A stretch of 64,000 bases of DNA from Microbacterium paraoxydans (GCF_018224615.1 NZ_JAGTUK010000001.1:62001-126000); one strand, 5' to 3'; counted from the stretch's first letter, positions 47,866 to 57,006 are shown. The notes: generated by a model not told the origin, from the sequence alone. Numbers and translations: made by a program.

Positions 47866-49605
47866 CTACCCTTGGCCGCCCTCGCCGCCGTCACCCTCGC
47901 CGCCGTCGTCCGGCGCCGTGATCGTGACCGACAGCGGAGGCGACGCGTTCGACGTGCGCTGGTCGCCACCCGAGCACATGGCCTGGTACGTGACGATGAG
48001 CTGCTGGCCCACCGCGTCACCGACCTTCACCTGCGTGTTGCGCTGCGTGGGCTGGAAGTTCGGGCCGCCCGAGACGAACGTGCCGTTCTGCAGCGACACG
48101 ACATAGCCCGACAGCGTGGTGCCACTCGGGCACGTGAAGCCGGTGCCCCAGGCCACCGTGACGGTGCTGCCCGCGACCGGGTCGCCCGTGAGCGTCGGAG
48201 TGTCGGTCGGGGTGGGCAGCGGGGTGCGGGCGGCGTACACGGTCAGCGTGATCGGCGTCGTGGTCTCCACGTTGCCGGTGGGCTGCACGCGGTACACCTG
48301 GCCGACCTCCGCGTCGCTCGGAGCGGGGTCGCCGTCGGCGCACGTGATGTTGTTCGTGAAGCCCGCGTCCTTCAGCGTCGCCGTGGCCGTCGCACAGTCC
48401 GAGCCGTTGAGGTTCAGCGCAGCCACGTCGACCCGCGTCACCTCCGGAGTGGGAGTCTGCGACGGCGTCTGCGGCGTGGTCTGCGCGGTGGTCGGGGTGT
48501 CCGACGGCTTCGGGTCTTCGCCGCGGTTGCCGAACATCGCCCACAACGTTCCGCCGAGCACGATGATCAGCAGGGCGATCAGGGCGATCAGCGGCCACGT
48601 CCACGGGCTGCGCTTCTTCTTCTTCTTCTCCTCCTCCGCGACGGCCTCCTCGGTGGGAAGCTGCGCGGTGGTGGGGAGGATGCGCGTGGCACCGTCGTTC
48701 GACGCCGTCAGCATGCGCGTCGCGTCGTCGTCGCCGGCGATGCCGCCCGTCGCGATCGCCGGGACAGCGATCGCCGCCGAGTTCAGGTCGCCGCGACGCA
48801 GGGCCTGCGCGGCCCGGGCGACGGTCGCCGCCGAGGACGGGCGGTCGGCGGGCTTCTTGGCGATCATCGCCATGACCAGGTTCTGCACCGGGATCGGCAC
48901 GGTCGGCGGCAGCGGCGGCGGCTGCTCGTTGATCTGCGCCATCGCGATCGCCACCTGCGACTCGCCCGTGAACGGACGCTTGCCGGCCAGGCACTCGTAC
49001 GCCACGATGCCCAGCGAATAGGTGTCGGTGGCGGGCGACGCGGGGTGACCGGAGGCCTGCTCGGGCGAGAGGTACTGCACGGTGCCCATCACCTGACCGG
49101 TCGCCGTCAGCGGGACCTGGTCGGCGATGCGGGCGATGCCGAAGTCGGTGATCTTCACACGGCCATCGGGCGTGATCAGCAGGTTGCCCGGCTTGATGTC
49201 GCGGTGCACCAGTCCGGCGGCGTGTGCAGCCTGCAGCGCGGAGGCCGTCTGGGCGACGATGTCGAGCGTCTTGTCGGCGCTCAGCGCACCGTCGCGCTCG
49301 AGGATCGTGGACAGCGCCTCACCGGGCACGAGCTCCATGACCAGGTAGGCGCTGCCGTTCTCCTCGCCGTAGTCGAACACGCTGGCGATGCCCTCGTGGT
49401 TGACGAGCGCGGCGTGACGCGCCTCGGCGCGGAACCGCTCGAGGAACCCCGGGTCCCCCATGTACTCGTCCTTGAGGATCTTGATCGCGACGGTACGCCC
49501 GATGACGTGATCCGTCGCCTCCCACACCTCGCCCATGCCACCGATCGCGATCCGCGACTGCAGCTCGTAACGACCACCGAACGACACACCCTGCGTCGGC
49601 CTCAT
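47866..49605 (-). CDS. pknA: Ser/Thr protein kinase with PASTA-like C-terminus (PknA)
   Basis: A 579-residue membrane kinase. The kinase domain (about 12-270) has IAIGGMGEVW, K42, HRDIKPGN (D136), TDFGIA and YLSPEQ. A Lys-rich stretch (EEEKKKKKRSPW) precedes one membrane helix. The outside part has a Thr/Pro-rich linker, one PASTA-like module with two Cys, and an immunoglobulin-like end with Cys pairs, finishing in a Gly/Glu-rich tail. PknA usually lacks PASTA domains, so this one is extended. It is co-transcribed with pbpA (4-bp overlap). Confidence 0.93.
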   Translation of the reverse strand: MRPTQGVSFGGRYELQSRIAIGGMGEVWEATDHVIGRTVAIKILKDEYMGDPGFLERFRAEARHAALVNHEGIASVFDYGEENGSAYLVMELVPGEALSTILERDGALSADKTLDIVAQTASALQAAHAAGLVHRDIKPGNLLITPDGRVKITDFGIARIADQVPLTATGQVMGTVQYLSPEQASGHPASPATDTYSLGIVAYECLAGKRPFTGESQVAIAMAQINEQPPPLPPTVPIPVQNLVMAMIAKKPADRPSSAATVARAAQALRRGDLNSAAIAVPAIATGGIAGDDDATRMLTASNDGATRILPTTAQLPTEEAVAEEEKKKKKRSPWTWPLIALIALLIIVLGGTLWAMFGNRGEDPKPSDTPTTAQTTPQTPSQTPTPEVTRVDVAALNLNGSDCATATATLKDAGFTNNITCADGDPAPSDAEVGQVYRVQPTGNVETTTPITLTVYAARTPLPTPTDTPTLTGDPVAGSTVTVAWGTGFTCPSGTTLSGYVVSLQNGTFVSGGPNFQPTQRNTQVKVGDAVGQQLIVTYQAMCSGGDQRTSNASPPLSVTITAPDDGGEGDGGEGGQG

Positions 49606-51056
49606 CTGCCCAGCACCGCCTCTATGACCTTCTTCGCAATCGGAGCGGCGATGGTGTCACCGCTACCTGACTGTCCCTGTCCGCCGCCGTCTTCGACGAC
49701 GACCGCTACTGCGACCGACGGGTCGTTCGCCGGGGCGAACCCCGTGAACCACAGCGTGTGCGGCCTGTTTCCGTTCTCTGCCGTGCCCGTCTTACCGGCC
49801 ACATCGACCCCGTCTATTCTTGCACCCTGGGCCGCGCCGTTTGAGACGCTGGCGACCATGGCGGAGGTGATCTCGTTCGCCACGTCGGCCTCCATCGCCC
49901 GCCCGAACTCGCTGTTCTGGAACGCCTTGATGACCGAAAGGTCGTTGCCGATCACGGCGTCCACCAGCTGCGGGTTCATGACCACCCCGTCGTTCGCGAT
50001 GCCGGCCGACACCATCGCCATCTGCAGCGGCGTGGCGGTGACCTGACCCTGACCGAAACCGCTGAGTGCGGTCTGCGCGTCGTCGAGCCCCCGCGGGTAG
50101 CTGGACGGGGTCGAGGGGAGCGGCGTGTCGAAGCTCTGGTTGAAGCCGAACTTCTCCGCCATCTCCCGGATCGCGTCGTCGCCGAGCTCGACGGCGAGCT
50201 CCGCCATCGGGATGTTGCAGCTGAGGCGGATGGCCTCGGCGATCGTCACGGTCGCACCGGGACCGCAGGTGTCACCCCACGCGTTCGACACGCGGTTGGA
50301 CGAGCCGGGCAGCGTGTACAGCGCCGGGTTCGGGAGCGTGGACTCGGGGGTCCACTTGCCGCTCGCATACGCCGCGGCCGCCGTGACCAGCTTGAACGTG
50401 GAGCCCGGCGGGTTGAGGTCGCCCGCGATCGCCCGGTTCGACAGCGGCTTGCCCGGATCGGCGACGAGCTGGTCGTAGGTGGCGTTCGCGGCGTTCGCGT
50501 CGTGCGTCGCCATCAGGTTCGTGTCGAACCCGGGCGTCGAGACCATCGCGAGGATGCGCCCCGTCTTCGGGTCCATCGCGACCACCGCACCCTGGAGGCC
50601 GTCGAGCGCCTCGGCGGCGGCCCGCTGCGCCGCCGTGTTCAACGACAGCTCGACGCTGTAGCCGCGCTGCGGCTGGCCGGACAGGATGCGCTCGATCTCG
50701 GAGAAGAAGGCGTTCGACCCGGTGCCGGAGAGGTCGGCGTTCATCGCCTTCTCGATGCCCGTGGTCGACCCGAGCGCGGGGTTGAAGTAGCCGGTGACGG
50801 TCTCCCACAGCGCCGGATCGGTGTACACGCGCTGGAAGCGGTACTGGTCGTCGCTGGGCGTGGAGCTCGCGATCGCGGCGCCGTCGACGATGATCGCGCC
50901 GCGCTGGATCTCGAAGCTGTCCAGCCGGGTGCGCTTGTTGTGCGGGTTCTGCGCGAGGCTGTCGGATTCGACGACCTGGATCCAGCTGGTCGCGGCGAAC
51001 AGCGCGATGAACATGAACAGCATGATGATGCTGAGGCGGCGGAGCTCTCTGGTCAT
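49602..51056 (-). CDS. pbpA: Penicillin-binding protein, class B transpeptidase
   Basis: A 484-residue peptidoglycan transpeptidase with an N-terminal anchor helix (about 9-28). The three penicilloyl motifs are S219-T-F-K222, S279-C-N and K422-T-G. This short class B enzyme pairs with the adjacent SEDS protein, as PbpA with RodA in actinobacteria. A signature GGAPHAWF-like region appears here as NRPHTLWFTGFAP. The start is 1 bp from the rodA stop. Confidence 0.95.
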   Translation of the reverse strand: MTRELRRLSIIMLFMFIALFAATSWIQVVESDSLAQNPHNKRTRLDSFEIQRGAIIVDGAAIASSTPSDDQYRFQRVYTDPALWETVTGYFNPALGSTTGIEKAMNADLSGTGSNAFFSEIERILSGQPQRGYSVELSLNTAAQRAAAEALDGLQGAVVAMDPKTGRILAMVSTPGFDTNLMATHDANAANATYDQLVADPGKPLSNRAIAGDLNPPGSTFKLVTAAAAYASGKWTPESTLPNPALYTLPGSSNRVSNAWGDTCGPGATVTIAEAIRLSCNIPMAELAVELGDDAIREMAEKFGFNQSFDTPLPSTPSSYPRGLDDAQTALSGFGQGQVTATPLQMAMVSAGIANDGVVMNPQLVDAVIGNDLSVIKAFQNSEFGRAMEADVANEITSAMVASVSNGAAQGARIDGVDVAGKTGTAENGNRPHTLWFTGFAPANDPSVAVAVVVEDGGGQGQSGSGDTIAAPIAKKVIEAVLGR

Positions 51057-51057
51057 G

Positions 51058-52443
51058 TCAGCCGATCACCACCCTGGGCTGACGGCGCACGCCGTCGGAG
51101 ATGCGCAGCAGCAGCGCCACGATGAGCCAGTTCGCCACCAGCGACGAACCACCCGCCGCGAGGAACGGCGTGGTCAGACCCGTCAGCGGGATGAGCCGGG
51201 TGACACCGCCGACCATGATGAACACCTGCAGCGCGATCGTGAACGACAGCCCGGTCGCGAGCAGCTTGCCGAAGTCGTCCTGACCGGCGAGACCGATGCG
51301 CACGCCGCGGCTGACGAACACCATGTACAGGCACAGGATCGCGAACAGCCCGATCAGCCCGAGCTCCTCCCCGAGGCTCGTGATGATGTAGTCGCTGTGC
51401 GCGAGCGGCGTGATCTCCGGGCGCCCCTGGCCCCAGCCCGTGCCGATCAGACCGCCGCGCGCCAGACCGAACAGACCCTGCATCGGCTGGTAGCCCGCGA
51501 CGTCGGGATCGACCTGCGACGAGTCGAACAGGAACAGCCAGTTGATGAAGCGGCCGCGCACGTAGCTGAGGATCTGCGTGGCCACGGCGACACCGGCAAC
51601 CACCAGTCCGAGTCCGATCAGCACCCAGCTGGTCTTGCCGGTCGCGACGTACAGCATCGCGACGAACATGCCGAAGATCAGCGTTCCCGTGCCCAGGTCG
51701 CGCTGGAACACGATGATGCCGAGCGAGATGGCCCACACCACGAGAACGGGCCCGAGCTCGCGCATGCGCGGCCACGTGATCCCGAGCACCCGCTTGCCCA
51801 CCGACGTCAGGCTCTCACGCGTGCGCACGAGGTATCCGGCGAAGAAGATCGCGAGGCAGATCTTCGCGAGCTCGCCCGGCTGGAACGCGAAGATGCCGCC
51901 GAGCGACACCCACACCTGAGCGTTCGCGTCGGCGATGCGCAGCCCGGGAACGAACGGCAGCAGCAGGAGCAGGATGCCCGCGAGACCGAAGATGTACGTG
52001 TACCGGAAGAGCACGCGGTAGTTGCGCAGCAGGATCACCACGGCGATCGCGCCTGCGAGGGAGATCGCCGTCCACGCCAGCTGCTTGGTGGAGTACGCGT
52101 CCCACCCGGTGTTCTTGTACGCGATGTCGATGCGGTAGATCATCGCCACGCCGAGCCCGGTCAGCAGGGTCGCGATCGGCAGCACAAACGGGTCGGCGTC
52201 GGACGCCACGAAACGCAGCACGATGTGCAGGGCGAACGCCAGCACGGCCAGGCCGCCGCCGATCGCGAGGATCATCGGGTCGATCACGCCCAGCGCACCC
52301 AGCTGCACGAGGGTCAGCGCGGCCCCGCTGATGGCGCACGCGAACAGCAGCAGCCAGAACTCGCGGTTGCGCTGCGTCTGCGGCATGCGCAGTCGCTTCA
52401 GCGCCTTGATGACGGTGGTGTCGGCCTGCACATCGGTGCTCAT
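51058..52443 (-). CDS. rodA: SEDS peptidoglycan glycosyltransferase (RodA/FtsW family)
   Basis: A 461-residue membrane protein with about 12 helices that polymerises lipid II with its partner PbpA. Family motifs are FQPGELAKICLAIFFAGYL, the conserved acidic/polar site in FDSSQVDPDVAGYQPMQGLFGLARGGLIGTGWGQG, and DYIITSLGEELGLIG. A cytoplasmic N-terminus of about 30 residues is basic. The start overlaps the pstP stop by 4 bp. Confidence 0.95.
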   Translation of the reverse strand: MSTDVQADTTVIKALKRLRMPQTQRNREFWLLLFACAISGAALTLVQLGALGVIDPMILAIGGGLAVLAFALHIVLRFVASDADPFVLPIATLLTGLGVAMIYRIDIAYKNTGWDAYSTKQLAWTAISLAGAIAVVILLRNYRVLFRYTYIFGLAGILLLLLPFVPGLRIADANAQVWVSLGGIFAFQPGELAKICLAIFFAGYLVRTRESLTSVGKRVLGITWPRMRELGPVLVVWAISLGIIVFQRDLGTGTLIFGMFVAMLYVATGKTSWVLIGLGLVVAGVAVATQILSYVRGRFINWLFLFDSSQVDPDVAGYQPMQGLFGLARGGLIGTGWGQGRPEITPLAHSDYIITSLGEELGLIGLFAILCLYMVFVSRGVRIGLAGQDDFGKLLATGLSFTIALQVFIMVGGVTRLIPLTGLTTPFLAAGGSSLVANWLIVALLLRISDGVRRQPRVVIG

Positions 52444-53744
52444 CCCTCACCCCCGGCCGGGGTGTCGCTCGGGGTGGGCGCCGGCGTGGGCAGCGGGGTC
52501 TGCTCGATCACGTTCGCCTCGGCGCCCGTGCGCAGACGGTCGACGATGGCCATCGCGTCGGACAGCGAGCGGGCGGAGATCGTGCGCTCCACCGACGCCC
52601 GCTGATACGGCGGGAGGTCGGCGAGGAGGATGTCGGTGTCCTCCACCGGAGTGGAGAGGGTGATCGGGCCGATGTTCTGCTGCACGCCCTGGAAGATCAC
52701 CACGCTGTCGTCGTCGGCACCGATGAAGTAGCGCGTCTGAGTCCAGCTGTAGGCGGCGAAGGCGGCGAAGGCCAGCATCGCGATCACCACCAGCACTCCG
52801 GCGAACCAGCCGAGGCGGCGGCGCTTGGCGCGGCGACGATCTTCCTCGATCAGCTCCTCGAGATACTCGGGTGCGGGCTCGAAGTGGCTCGGCTCGTTCG
52901 CAGCCTGGCGCACCGGGTGCAGCCAGTTGCTGCGAGGAGCGCGCACCGGCGGCACGTAGACGCCGGACGGGTTGGATGCGGCGCCCACGATCGTCGCGGT
53001 GCCGGAATGGATCGGGTGCTGCCCGCCCACGTCGACCAGCACGATCGTGACGTTGTCCGGCGCACCGCCGTCGAGCGCCTGCTTGAGCAGGTTGTCGGCC
53101 GTGCGACCCGGCGCGAGACCCAGCTGCATGGCCTTGAGGATGCGTGCCTCGTCGACCACGCCCGACAGCCCGTCCGAGCACAGCAGCCAGCGGTCGCCCG
53201 GCTGCGTGTGCATGACGAACATGTCGAGCTCGGGGTCGGAGTCCATGTCGCTGAGCACGCGCATCAGCACCGAGCGGCGCGGGTGGTAACGCGCCTCCTC
53301 CGGGGTGATGCGGCCCGAGTCGACCAGGCGCTGCACGAACGTGTGGTCCGCCGTGATCTGCGTGAGCGCGTCGTCGCGGTAGAGGTAGATGCGCGAGTCG
53401 CCGATGTGCCCGATCACCGCGTACTCGTCGACCATGATGATGGCGCTGAGCGTGGTGCCCAGACCCGCGAGCTCCGGCCGGTCCTTCGCGGCGCGGATCA
53501 GGTCGCCCGCGGCGGTCGTCGCGGCAGCCTGCAGCGCGGCCTGCGCATCCTCCGTGGAGGCGTACGGCTGGTCGAGGGGCTCCAGGCGCTGGATCGCGAT
53601 GCTCGAGGCGACGTCTCCGCCCGCGTGGCCGCCCATGCCGTCGGCGACGACGAACAGGTTCGCCCCGGAGTACCCGGAGTCCTGGTTGTTGGAGCGGACC
53701 TTCCCGGTGTGGGAGATCGCGACGCTCGAGCCCTCGAAGACCAT
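52440..53744 (-). CDS. pstP: PP2C-family Ser/Thr phosphatase (PstP)
   Basis: A 434-residue membrane phosphatase that reverses PknA/PknB phosphorylation. The PP2C domain (about 5-240) has the metal-binding aspartates in NNQDSG, VVADGMGGHAGGD, IGDSRIYLY and LCSDGLSG, and GGAPDNVTIVLVD. A cytoplasmic linker, one membrane helix (about 315-335) and a short outside domain with a Pro/Thr-rich end follow. It starts 7 bp after the fhaB stop. Confidence 0.95.
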   Translation of the reverse strand: MVFEGSSVAISHTGKVRSNNQDSGYSGANLFVVADGMGGHAGGDVASSIAIQRLEPLDQPYASTEDAQAALQAAATTAAGDLIRAAKDRPELAGLGTTLSAIIMVDEYAVIGHIGDSRIYLYRDDALTQITADHTFVQRLVDSGRITPEEARYHPRRSVLMRVLSDMDSDPELDMFVMHTQPGDRWLLCSDGLSGVVDEARILKAMQLGLAPGRTADNLLKQALDGGAPDNVTIVLVDVGGQHPIHSGTATIVGAASNPSGVYVPPVRAPRSNWLHPVRQAANEPSHFEPAPEYLEELIEEDRRRAKRRRLGWFAGVLVVIAMLAFAAFAAYSWTQTRYFIGADDDSVVIFQGVQQNIGPITLSTPVEDTDILLADLPPYQRASVERTISARSLSDAMAIVDRLRTGAEANVIEQTPLPTPAPTPSDTPAGGEG

Positions 53745-53751
53745 GCCGGCG

Positions 53752-54267
53752 TCAGGCCCTCAGCTCGAACGTCGTGGCGCCCACCTTGACGGGGGTGCCG
53801 AGGCTGAGGGCGACCGGGCCTCCGGTCACGCGCTGGCCGGCGACGAAAGTGCCGTTCGTGGAGTCGAGGTCCTGGATCGCCCAGGTGTCTCCGCGCAGGA
53901 GCAGCCGGGCGTGGTGGCTGGAGGTGTAGTCGTCGCGGATCACGAGCGCGGACTCGCTGGAGCGGCCGATCGTCATCGAGTCGGAGCCCAGCGGCAGCTC
54001 CAGTCCCGCCTTGGGGCCGGACGTGATGACCAGACGCTTCGCGGTCGCCACCGTTGCGGGACCCGACGAGGGGCGCGACGACGCGGAGGGCTTCGCGGGG
54101 GCGGCGGGCGCGGCGGCGACCGGAGCACCGGCGGCTGCCTCGGCGGGCAGCTTGCGTGCCTTGACCCCGAACAGGTCGGCGCGCAGCGAATACACGACCC
54201 CGAACACGAAGAACCACAGCAACACCAGGAAGCCGATGCGCAGCAGGAGCAGGACGAGTTCGCTCAT
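53752..54267 (-). CDS. fhaB: FHA domain protein FhaB (FipA-like)
   Basis: A 171-residue protein. It has an N-terminal membrane helix (SELVLLLLRIGFLVLLWFFVFGVVYSL), an Ala/Pro-rich linker (about 40-75) and a C-terminal FHA domain (MTIGRSSES, SSHHARLLL and DLDSTNGTFVAG) that binds phosphothreonine. The mycobacterial homologue links PknA/PknB signalling to division. Its stop lies 7 bp before pstP. Its start overlaps the fhaA stop. Confidence 0.94.
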   Translation of the reverse strand: MSELVLLLLRIGFLVLLWFFVFGVVYSLRADLFGVKARKLPAEAAAGAPVAAAPAAPAKPSASSRPSSGPATVATAKRLVITSGPKAGLELPLGSDSMTIGRSSESALVIRDDYTSSHHARLLLRGDTWAIQDLDSTNGTFVAGQRVTGGPVALSLGTPVKVGATTFELRA

Positions 54268-54989
54268 CAGAAGGCTCCGAACGCCCTGGTCGCGTCGTCG
54301 CCCGGGCGCTGCGGGCGCGAGGGGGCGGCGACGGGGACGATGCGGAACACCAGGTCGGTGCGGCCGATCGTGATCGTGGTGTCGGACGGCAGCGCGGCCT
54401 CGCGGAGCTTCTGGCCGTTCACCTTCGTGCCGTTCGTCGAGCCCATGTCGCGGAGCATGGCGCGCTCGCCGTCCCACAGGATCTCCGCGTGCTTACGGCT
54501 CGAGCCCGCGTCGGCGATCGTGATGTCGGCGTCGGACCCGCGACCGATGACCGTACGGGCCCTGGTGAGAGCGTGGCGGCGGCCGTCGACATCGACCACG
54601 GCCTGCCAGTTGACGCGCCCCTCGACGGTGCCGGAACTGACGCGCACCGTGCCGGTCGCGACCTTCTCGTCGGCCTCGAGCGTGAGCGACAGGGGCCCCG
54701 CGAAGCTGTACCCCTGCGCGGACGCGTGCTTCGTGAGCAGGGCGTGGAGCTCGTCGGTGAGCGCACCGCCGAGACCCCGCATGCGATCGGCGTCGTCGGG
54801 GCTCAACCGCACCACGTAGCTGTTCGGGGCGATGATGCGGTCGCGGCTGACGACCGCGGCCTTCGTGTCGGCCTCGCGGCGCAGAGCCGAGGCGATCTCC
54901 ACCGGCTGAATGCCGCTGCGGAAGGTCTTCGCGAACGCGCTGTTCACTGCGCGCTCGAGACCCTTCTCAAAGCTGTCAAGTAGTCCCAC
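54267..54989 (-). CDS. fhaA: FHA domain protein FhaA with DUF3662 domain
   Basis: A 240-residue protein. The N-terminal DUF3662 domain (about 1-115) begins VGLLDSFEKGLERAVNSAFAKTF and a C-terminal FHA domain (about 150-225) has TVIGRGSDADITIAD, SRKHAEI and MGSTNGTKVNG. The FHA domain binds phosphorylated partners such as MviN in mycobacteria. The GTG at 54989 has GAGGAG just upstream, so it is preferred over in-frame codons further upstream. A TACGAT -10 (55027-55022) should drive the whole cluster. Confidence 0.94.
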   Translation of the reverse strand: MGLLDSFEKGLERAVNSAFAKTFRSGIQPVEIASALRREADTKAAVVSRDRIIAPNSYVVRLSPDDADRMRGLGGALTDELHALLTKHASAQGYSFAGPLSLTLEADEKVATGTVRVSSGTVEGRVNWQAVVDVDGRRHALTRARTVIGRGSDADITIADAGSSRKHAEILWDGERAMLRDMGSTNGTKVNGQKLREAALPSDTTITIGRTDLVFRIVPVAAPSRPQRPGDDATRAFGAF

Positions 54990-55021
54990 TGGGCTCCTCT
55001 GGCATGCCGACCGGTAGGGAC

Positions 55022-55027
55022 ATCGTA
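55022..55027 (-). promoter_or_regulatory. -10 element of the fhaA-pknB operon
   Basis: TACGAT on the minus strand, 33 bp before the fhaA GTG, giving a leader of roughly 25 nt. Confidence 0.5.
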
Positions 55028-55133
55028 GCCAGGTGACCTGGGGGAACGCCGCCGCGGCCCCTCCGGGAGTGTGCATCGGGACCGAAAACGCGTGATATCC
55101 TCGGGAAGTTGAGTTCTTCGGAACGAGACACTC

Positions 55134-55216
55134 GCGCGAGTGGCGGAATGGTAGACGCGCTGGCTTCAGGTGCCAGTGTCCGTATGGACGTGGGGGTTCA
55201 AGTCCCCCCTCGCGCA
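55134..55216 (+). tRNA. tRNA-Leu (CAG)
   Basis: An 83-nt tRNA with acceptor GCGCGAG / CTCGCGC, anticodon loop TTCAGGT (anticodon CAG), a variable arm typical of class II tRNAs (TGTCCGTATGGACG) and T-arm GGGGGTTCAAGTCCCCC. TATCCT (55096-55101) is a probable -10. Confidence 0.96.
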
Positions 55217-55263
55217 CAGCGAGGCTGTATTCGTTTATTCAGCCCGATGTGTTCGTACATTGA

Positions 55264-55298
55264 AAGAGCCGGTCAGGCTGTAAATCTGACCGGCTCTT
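55264..55298. terminator. Hairpin downstream of tRNA-Leu
   Basis: A 13-bp perfect stem aagagccggtcag / ctgaccggctctt with a 9-nt loop. It is symmetric enough to serve either the tRNA or the convergent DUF2283 gene. Confidence 0.7.
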
Positions 55299-55322
55299 CA
55301 TGTATTGGTAGGGGCGACGCGG

Positions 55323-55541
55323 CTACTGTCCGCGTTCGAGGTCCCGGGGCCGTAGGAGGGCGGAGGCCTGCAGTATCTCCACTCCGAGGAGGTGGCCGTC
55401 TGCGTCGAAATCGAGGATGACCTCGCCGCGCACCCCGTCCGGCAACGCCAGGGGGACCTGACGCGTGGACTCTCCTGCTTCGATCGTTCCGAATCCCAGG
55501 TATGCGGCGTCTGCTTCTCCGTCGTAACTGAACGTGCTCAC
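55323..55541 (-). CDS. DUF2283 family protein, candidate partner of the DUF4258 gene
   Basis: A 72-residue acidic protein. The DUF2283 pattern is clear: SYDGEADAAYLGFG and VILDFDADGHLLGVEILQAS. The GTG start sits within the last codons of the preceding DUF4258 gene (GTGA overlap) with AGGAGG just upstream. Small DUF2283 proteins are often encoded next to DUF4258 proteins. An immunity or antitoxin role is inferred from that pairing and is not shown here. Confidence 0.88.
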   Translation of the reverse strand: MSTFSYDGEADAAYLGFGTIEAGESTRQVPLALPDGVRGEVILDFDADGHLLGVEILQASALLRPRDLERGQ

Positions 55542-56095
55542 ATTCCTCCTCCGCCTGCCGTATAGGTCGTGATGATTGCGCCCGTCTTATTGTTCACGAC
55601 GACGTAGATGCCGTTGTGGTTGAACAGTGTGGTGCCCGCCTGATTGCCGGGCTTCGATTTTCCCTCCTGCACCGCACGCTGGATCGCCTGGTGCGAGATG
55701 TTTCGCTTCGCGGCCTGATTCAGGGCATGAGTGGTCCAGCGAGCGACGAGACCGAAGAGCGGAATCCAGAATGGGTCTGCCATGACGGGATAGGCAGCGC
55801 TGCCGTGCTGAACGACCTGGGTCAGCGCGGTGCCTTCGATCTCGTAGTGCGTGGGAACGGCGGCCCCGGTCGCGTCCTTGGCCCAGGGTGCTGCAAAAAG
55901 GCCGATGACGATCCCATCGGAACCGACAACGGCGACACTGCCATCGGAGATCGCCTCCAATGACGCGCCTTCGGGAAGGCTCAACGAATACTCGTACTGG
56001 GTGGGCTCGCCTCGCGACGGGCCGGGCGCACACGCGTCGGGCGCACACGACGCCGCGACGACCGCCTCGCGCGGCTGACCCAAGGAGGCGGGCAT
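55538..56095 (-). CDS. Truncated secreted-type protein with C-terminal DUF4258 domain
   Basis: From about residue 30 the sequence resembles the C-terminal end of large secreted proteins of this group: EYSLSLPEGASLEAISDGS, then APWAKDATGAAVPTHYEIEG, then AYPVMADPFWIP. It closes with a DUF4258 domain (about 125-180: HALNQAAKRNISHQAIQRAV, GIYVVVNNKTGAIITTY). No signal peptide, no ribosome binding site and no family-like sequence precede residue 30, and the only ATG overlaps the start of the divergent dehydrogenase gene. I read it as a 5'-truncated remnant, possibly still expressed. A toxin role is inferred only. Confidence 0.6.
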   Translation of the reverse strand: MPASLGQPREAVVAASCAPDACAPGPSRGEPTQYEYSLSLPEGASLEAISDGSVAVVGSDGIVIGLFAAPWAKDATGAAVPTHYEIEGTALTQVVQHGSAAYPVMADPFWIPLFGLVARWTTHALNQAAKRNISHQAIQRAVQEGKSKPGNQAGTTLFNHNGIYVVVNNKTGAIITTYTAGGGGM

Positions 56096-56966
56096 GGGAT
56101 CACGGACGGTGGGCTTCATCGGGCTCGGCATCATGGGGGTGCCGATGGCCACGAACCTGGTGCGGGCCGGCTTCGACGTCGTCGTCTGGGCACGGCAGCC
56201 GGAACCGGTCGCGACGCTGGTGAACAAGGGCGCGCGAGCCGCCGACGGCGTGGCCGCGCTGTTCGCGCAGGCCGAGACCGTCGTCCTGATGCTCCGCGAC
56301 GAACCCGGCGTCGATGCGATCCTCCACCGCGGCGACCCCGCCTTCGCGGAGCTCGTGCGCGACCGCACCATCGTGCAGATGGGCACCTTCACGACCGCGT
56401 TCTCCGCCGCGCTCGCCGACGAGGTGCGCGACGCCGGCGGCCGATACGTGGAAGCGCCCGTGTCGGGCTCCCGCGGCCCCGCCACCGCGGGGACACTGGT
56501 CGCGATGCTCGCTGGCGACCCCGACGACCTCACGCGCGTGGAGCCCGTGATCGACGCGATGTGCGGCCAGCGGTTCCGCTGCGGCCCGGTGCCGTCGGCG
56601 CTGGCGATGAAGCTGTCCGTCAACACCTTCCTGATCACGATGGTCACCGGACTCGCCGAGACGTTCCACATCGGCGCACACCTGGGTGTGGATCCGGCGG
56701 TGCTGCGCGACGTCCTCGCGGCGGGACCCATGGCCTCGCCCGTCTCCACCACCAAGGCGTCGATGCTGGTCGACGGCGACTTCGGCGCCCAGGCCGCGAT
56801 CGCCGACGTGCTCAAGAACGCCCGGCTCGTGGAGGACGCCGCGGTCGCCGCCGGGGCCGCGCACCCCCTCATCCACGCGAGCCGCGAACTGTTCGACGAG
56901 GCGAACCGGGCGGGACTCGGTGCGCAGGACATGATCGCGGTGATCGCCGCGTACGACGCCCGCTGA
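56094..56966 (+). CDS. NAD(P)-dependent beta-hydroxyacid dehydrogenase (3-hydroxyisobutyrate dehydrogenase family)
   Basis: A 290-residue oxidoreductase. The Rossmann motif GLGIMGVPMATNLVRAGF is near the N-terminus. The substrate-binding motif APVSGSRGPATAGTL and the catalytic lysine in ALAMKLSVNTF follow. Substrates in this family include 3-hydroxyisobutyrate, tartronate semialdehyde and other small hydroxyacids; the exact one is not evident. AAGGAGG lies 6 nt before the ATG. Confidence 0.92.
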   Translation: MGSRTVGFIGLGIMGVPMATNLVRAGFDVVVWARQPEPVATLVNKGARAADGVAALFAQAETVVLMLRDEPGVDAILHRGDPAFAELVRDRTIVQMGTFTTAFSAALADEVRDAGGRYVEAPVSGSRGPATAGTLVAMLAGDPDDLTRVEPVIDAMCGQRFRCGPVPSALAMKLSVNTFLITMVTGLAETFHIGAHLGVDPAVLRDVLAAGPMASPVSTTKASMLVDGDFGAQAAIADVLKNARLVEDAAVAAGAAHPLIHASRELFDEANRAGLGAQDMIAVIAAYDAR

Positions 56967-57006
56967 GTCGCGCCGCGAGGGCCGCCCGCACCCGCCCGTG
57001 CGCCGG

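Noticed and set aside
55217..56100. Complete integrated element at tRNA-Leu
   Set aside because: No integrase, no second copy of the tRNA 3' end and no phage or conjugation genes were seen. Only a possible remnant remains.
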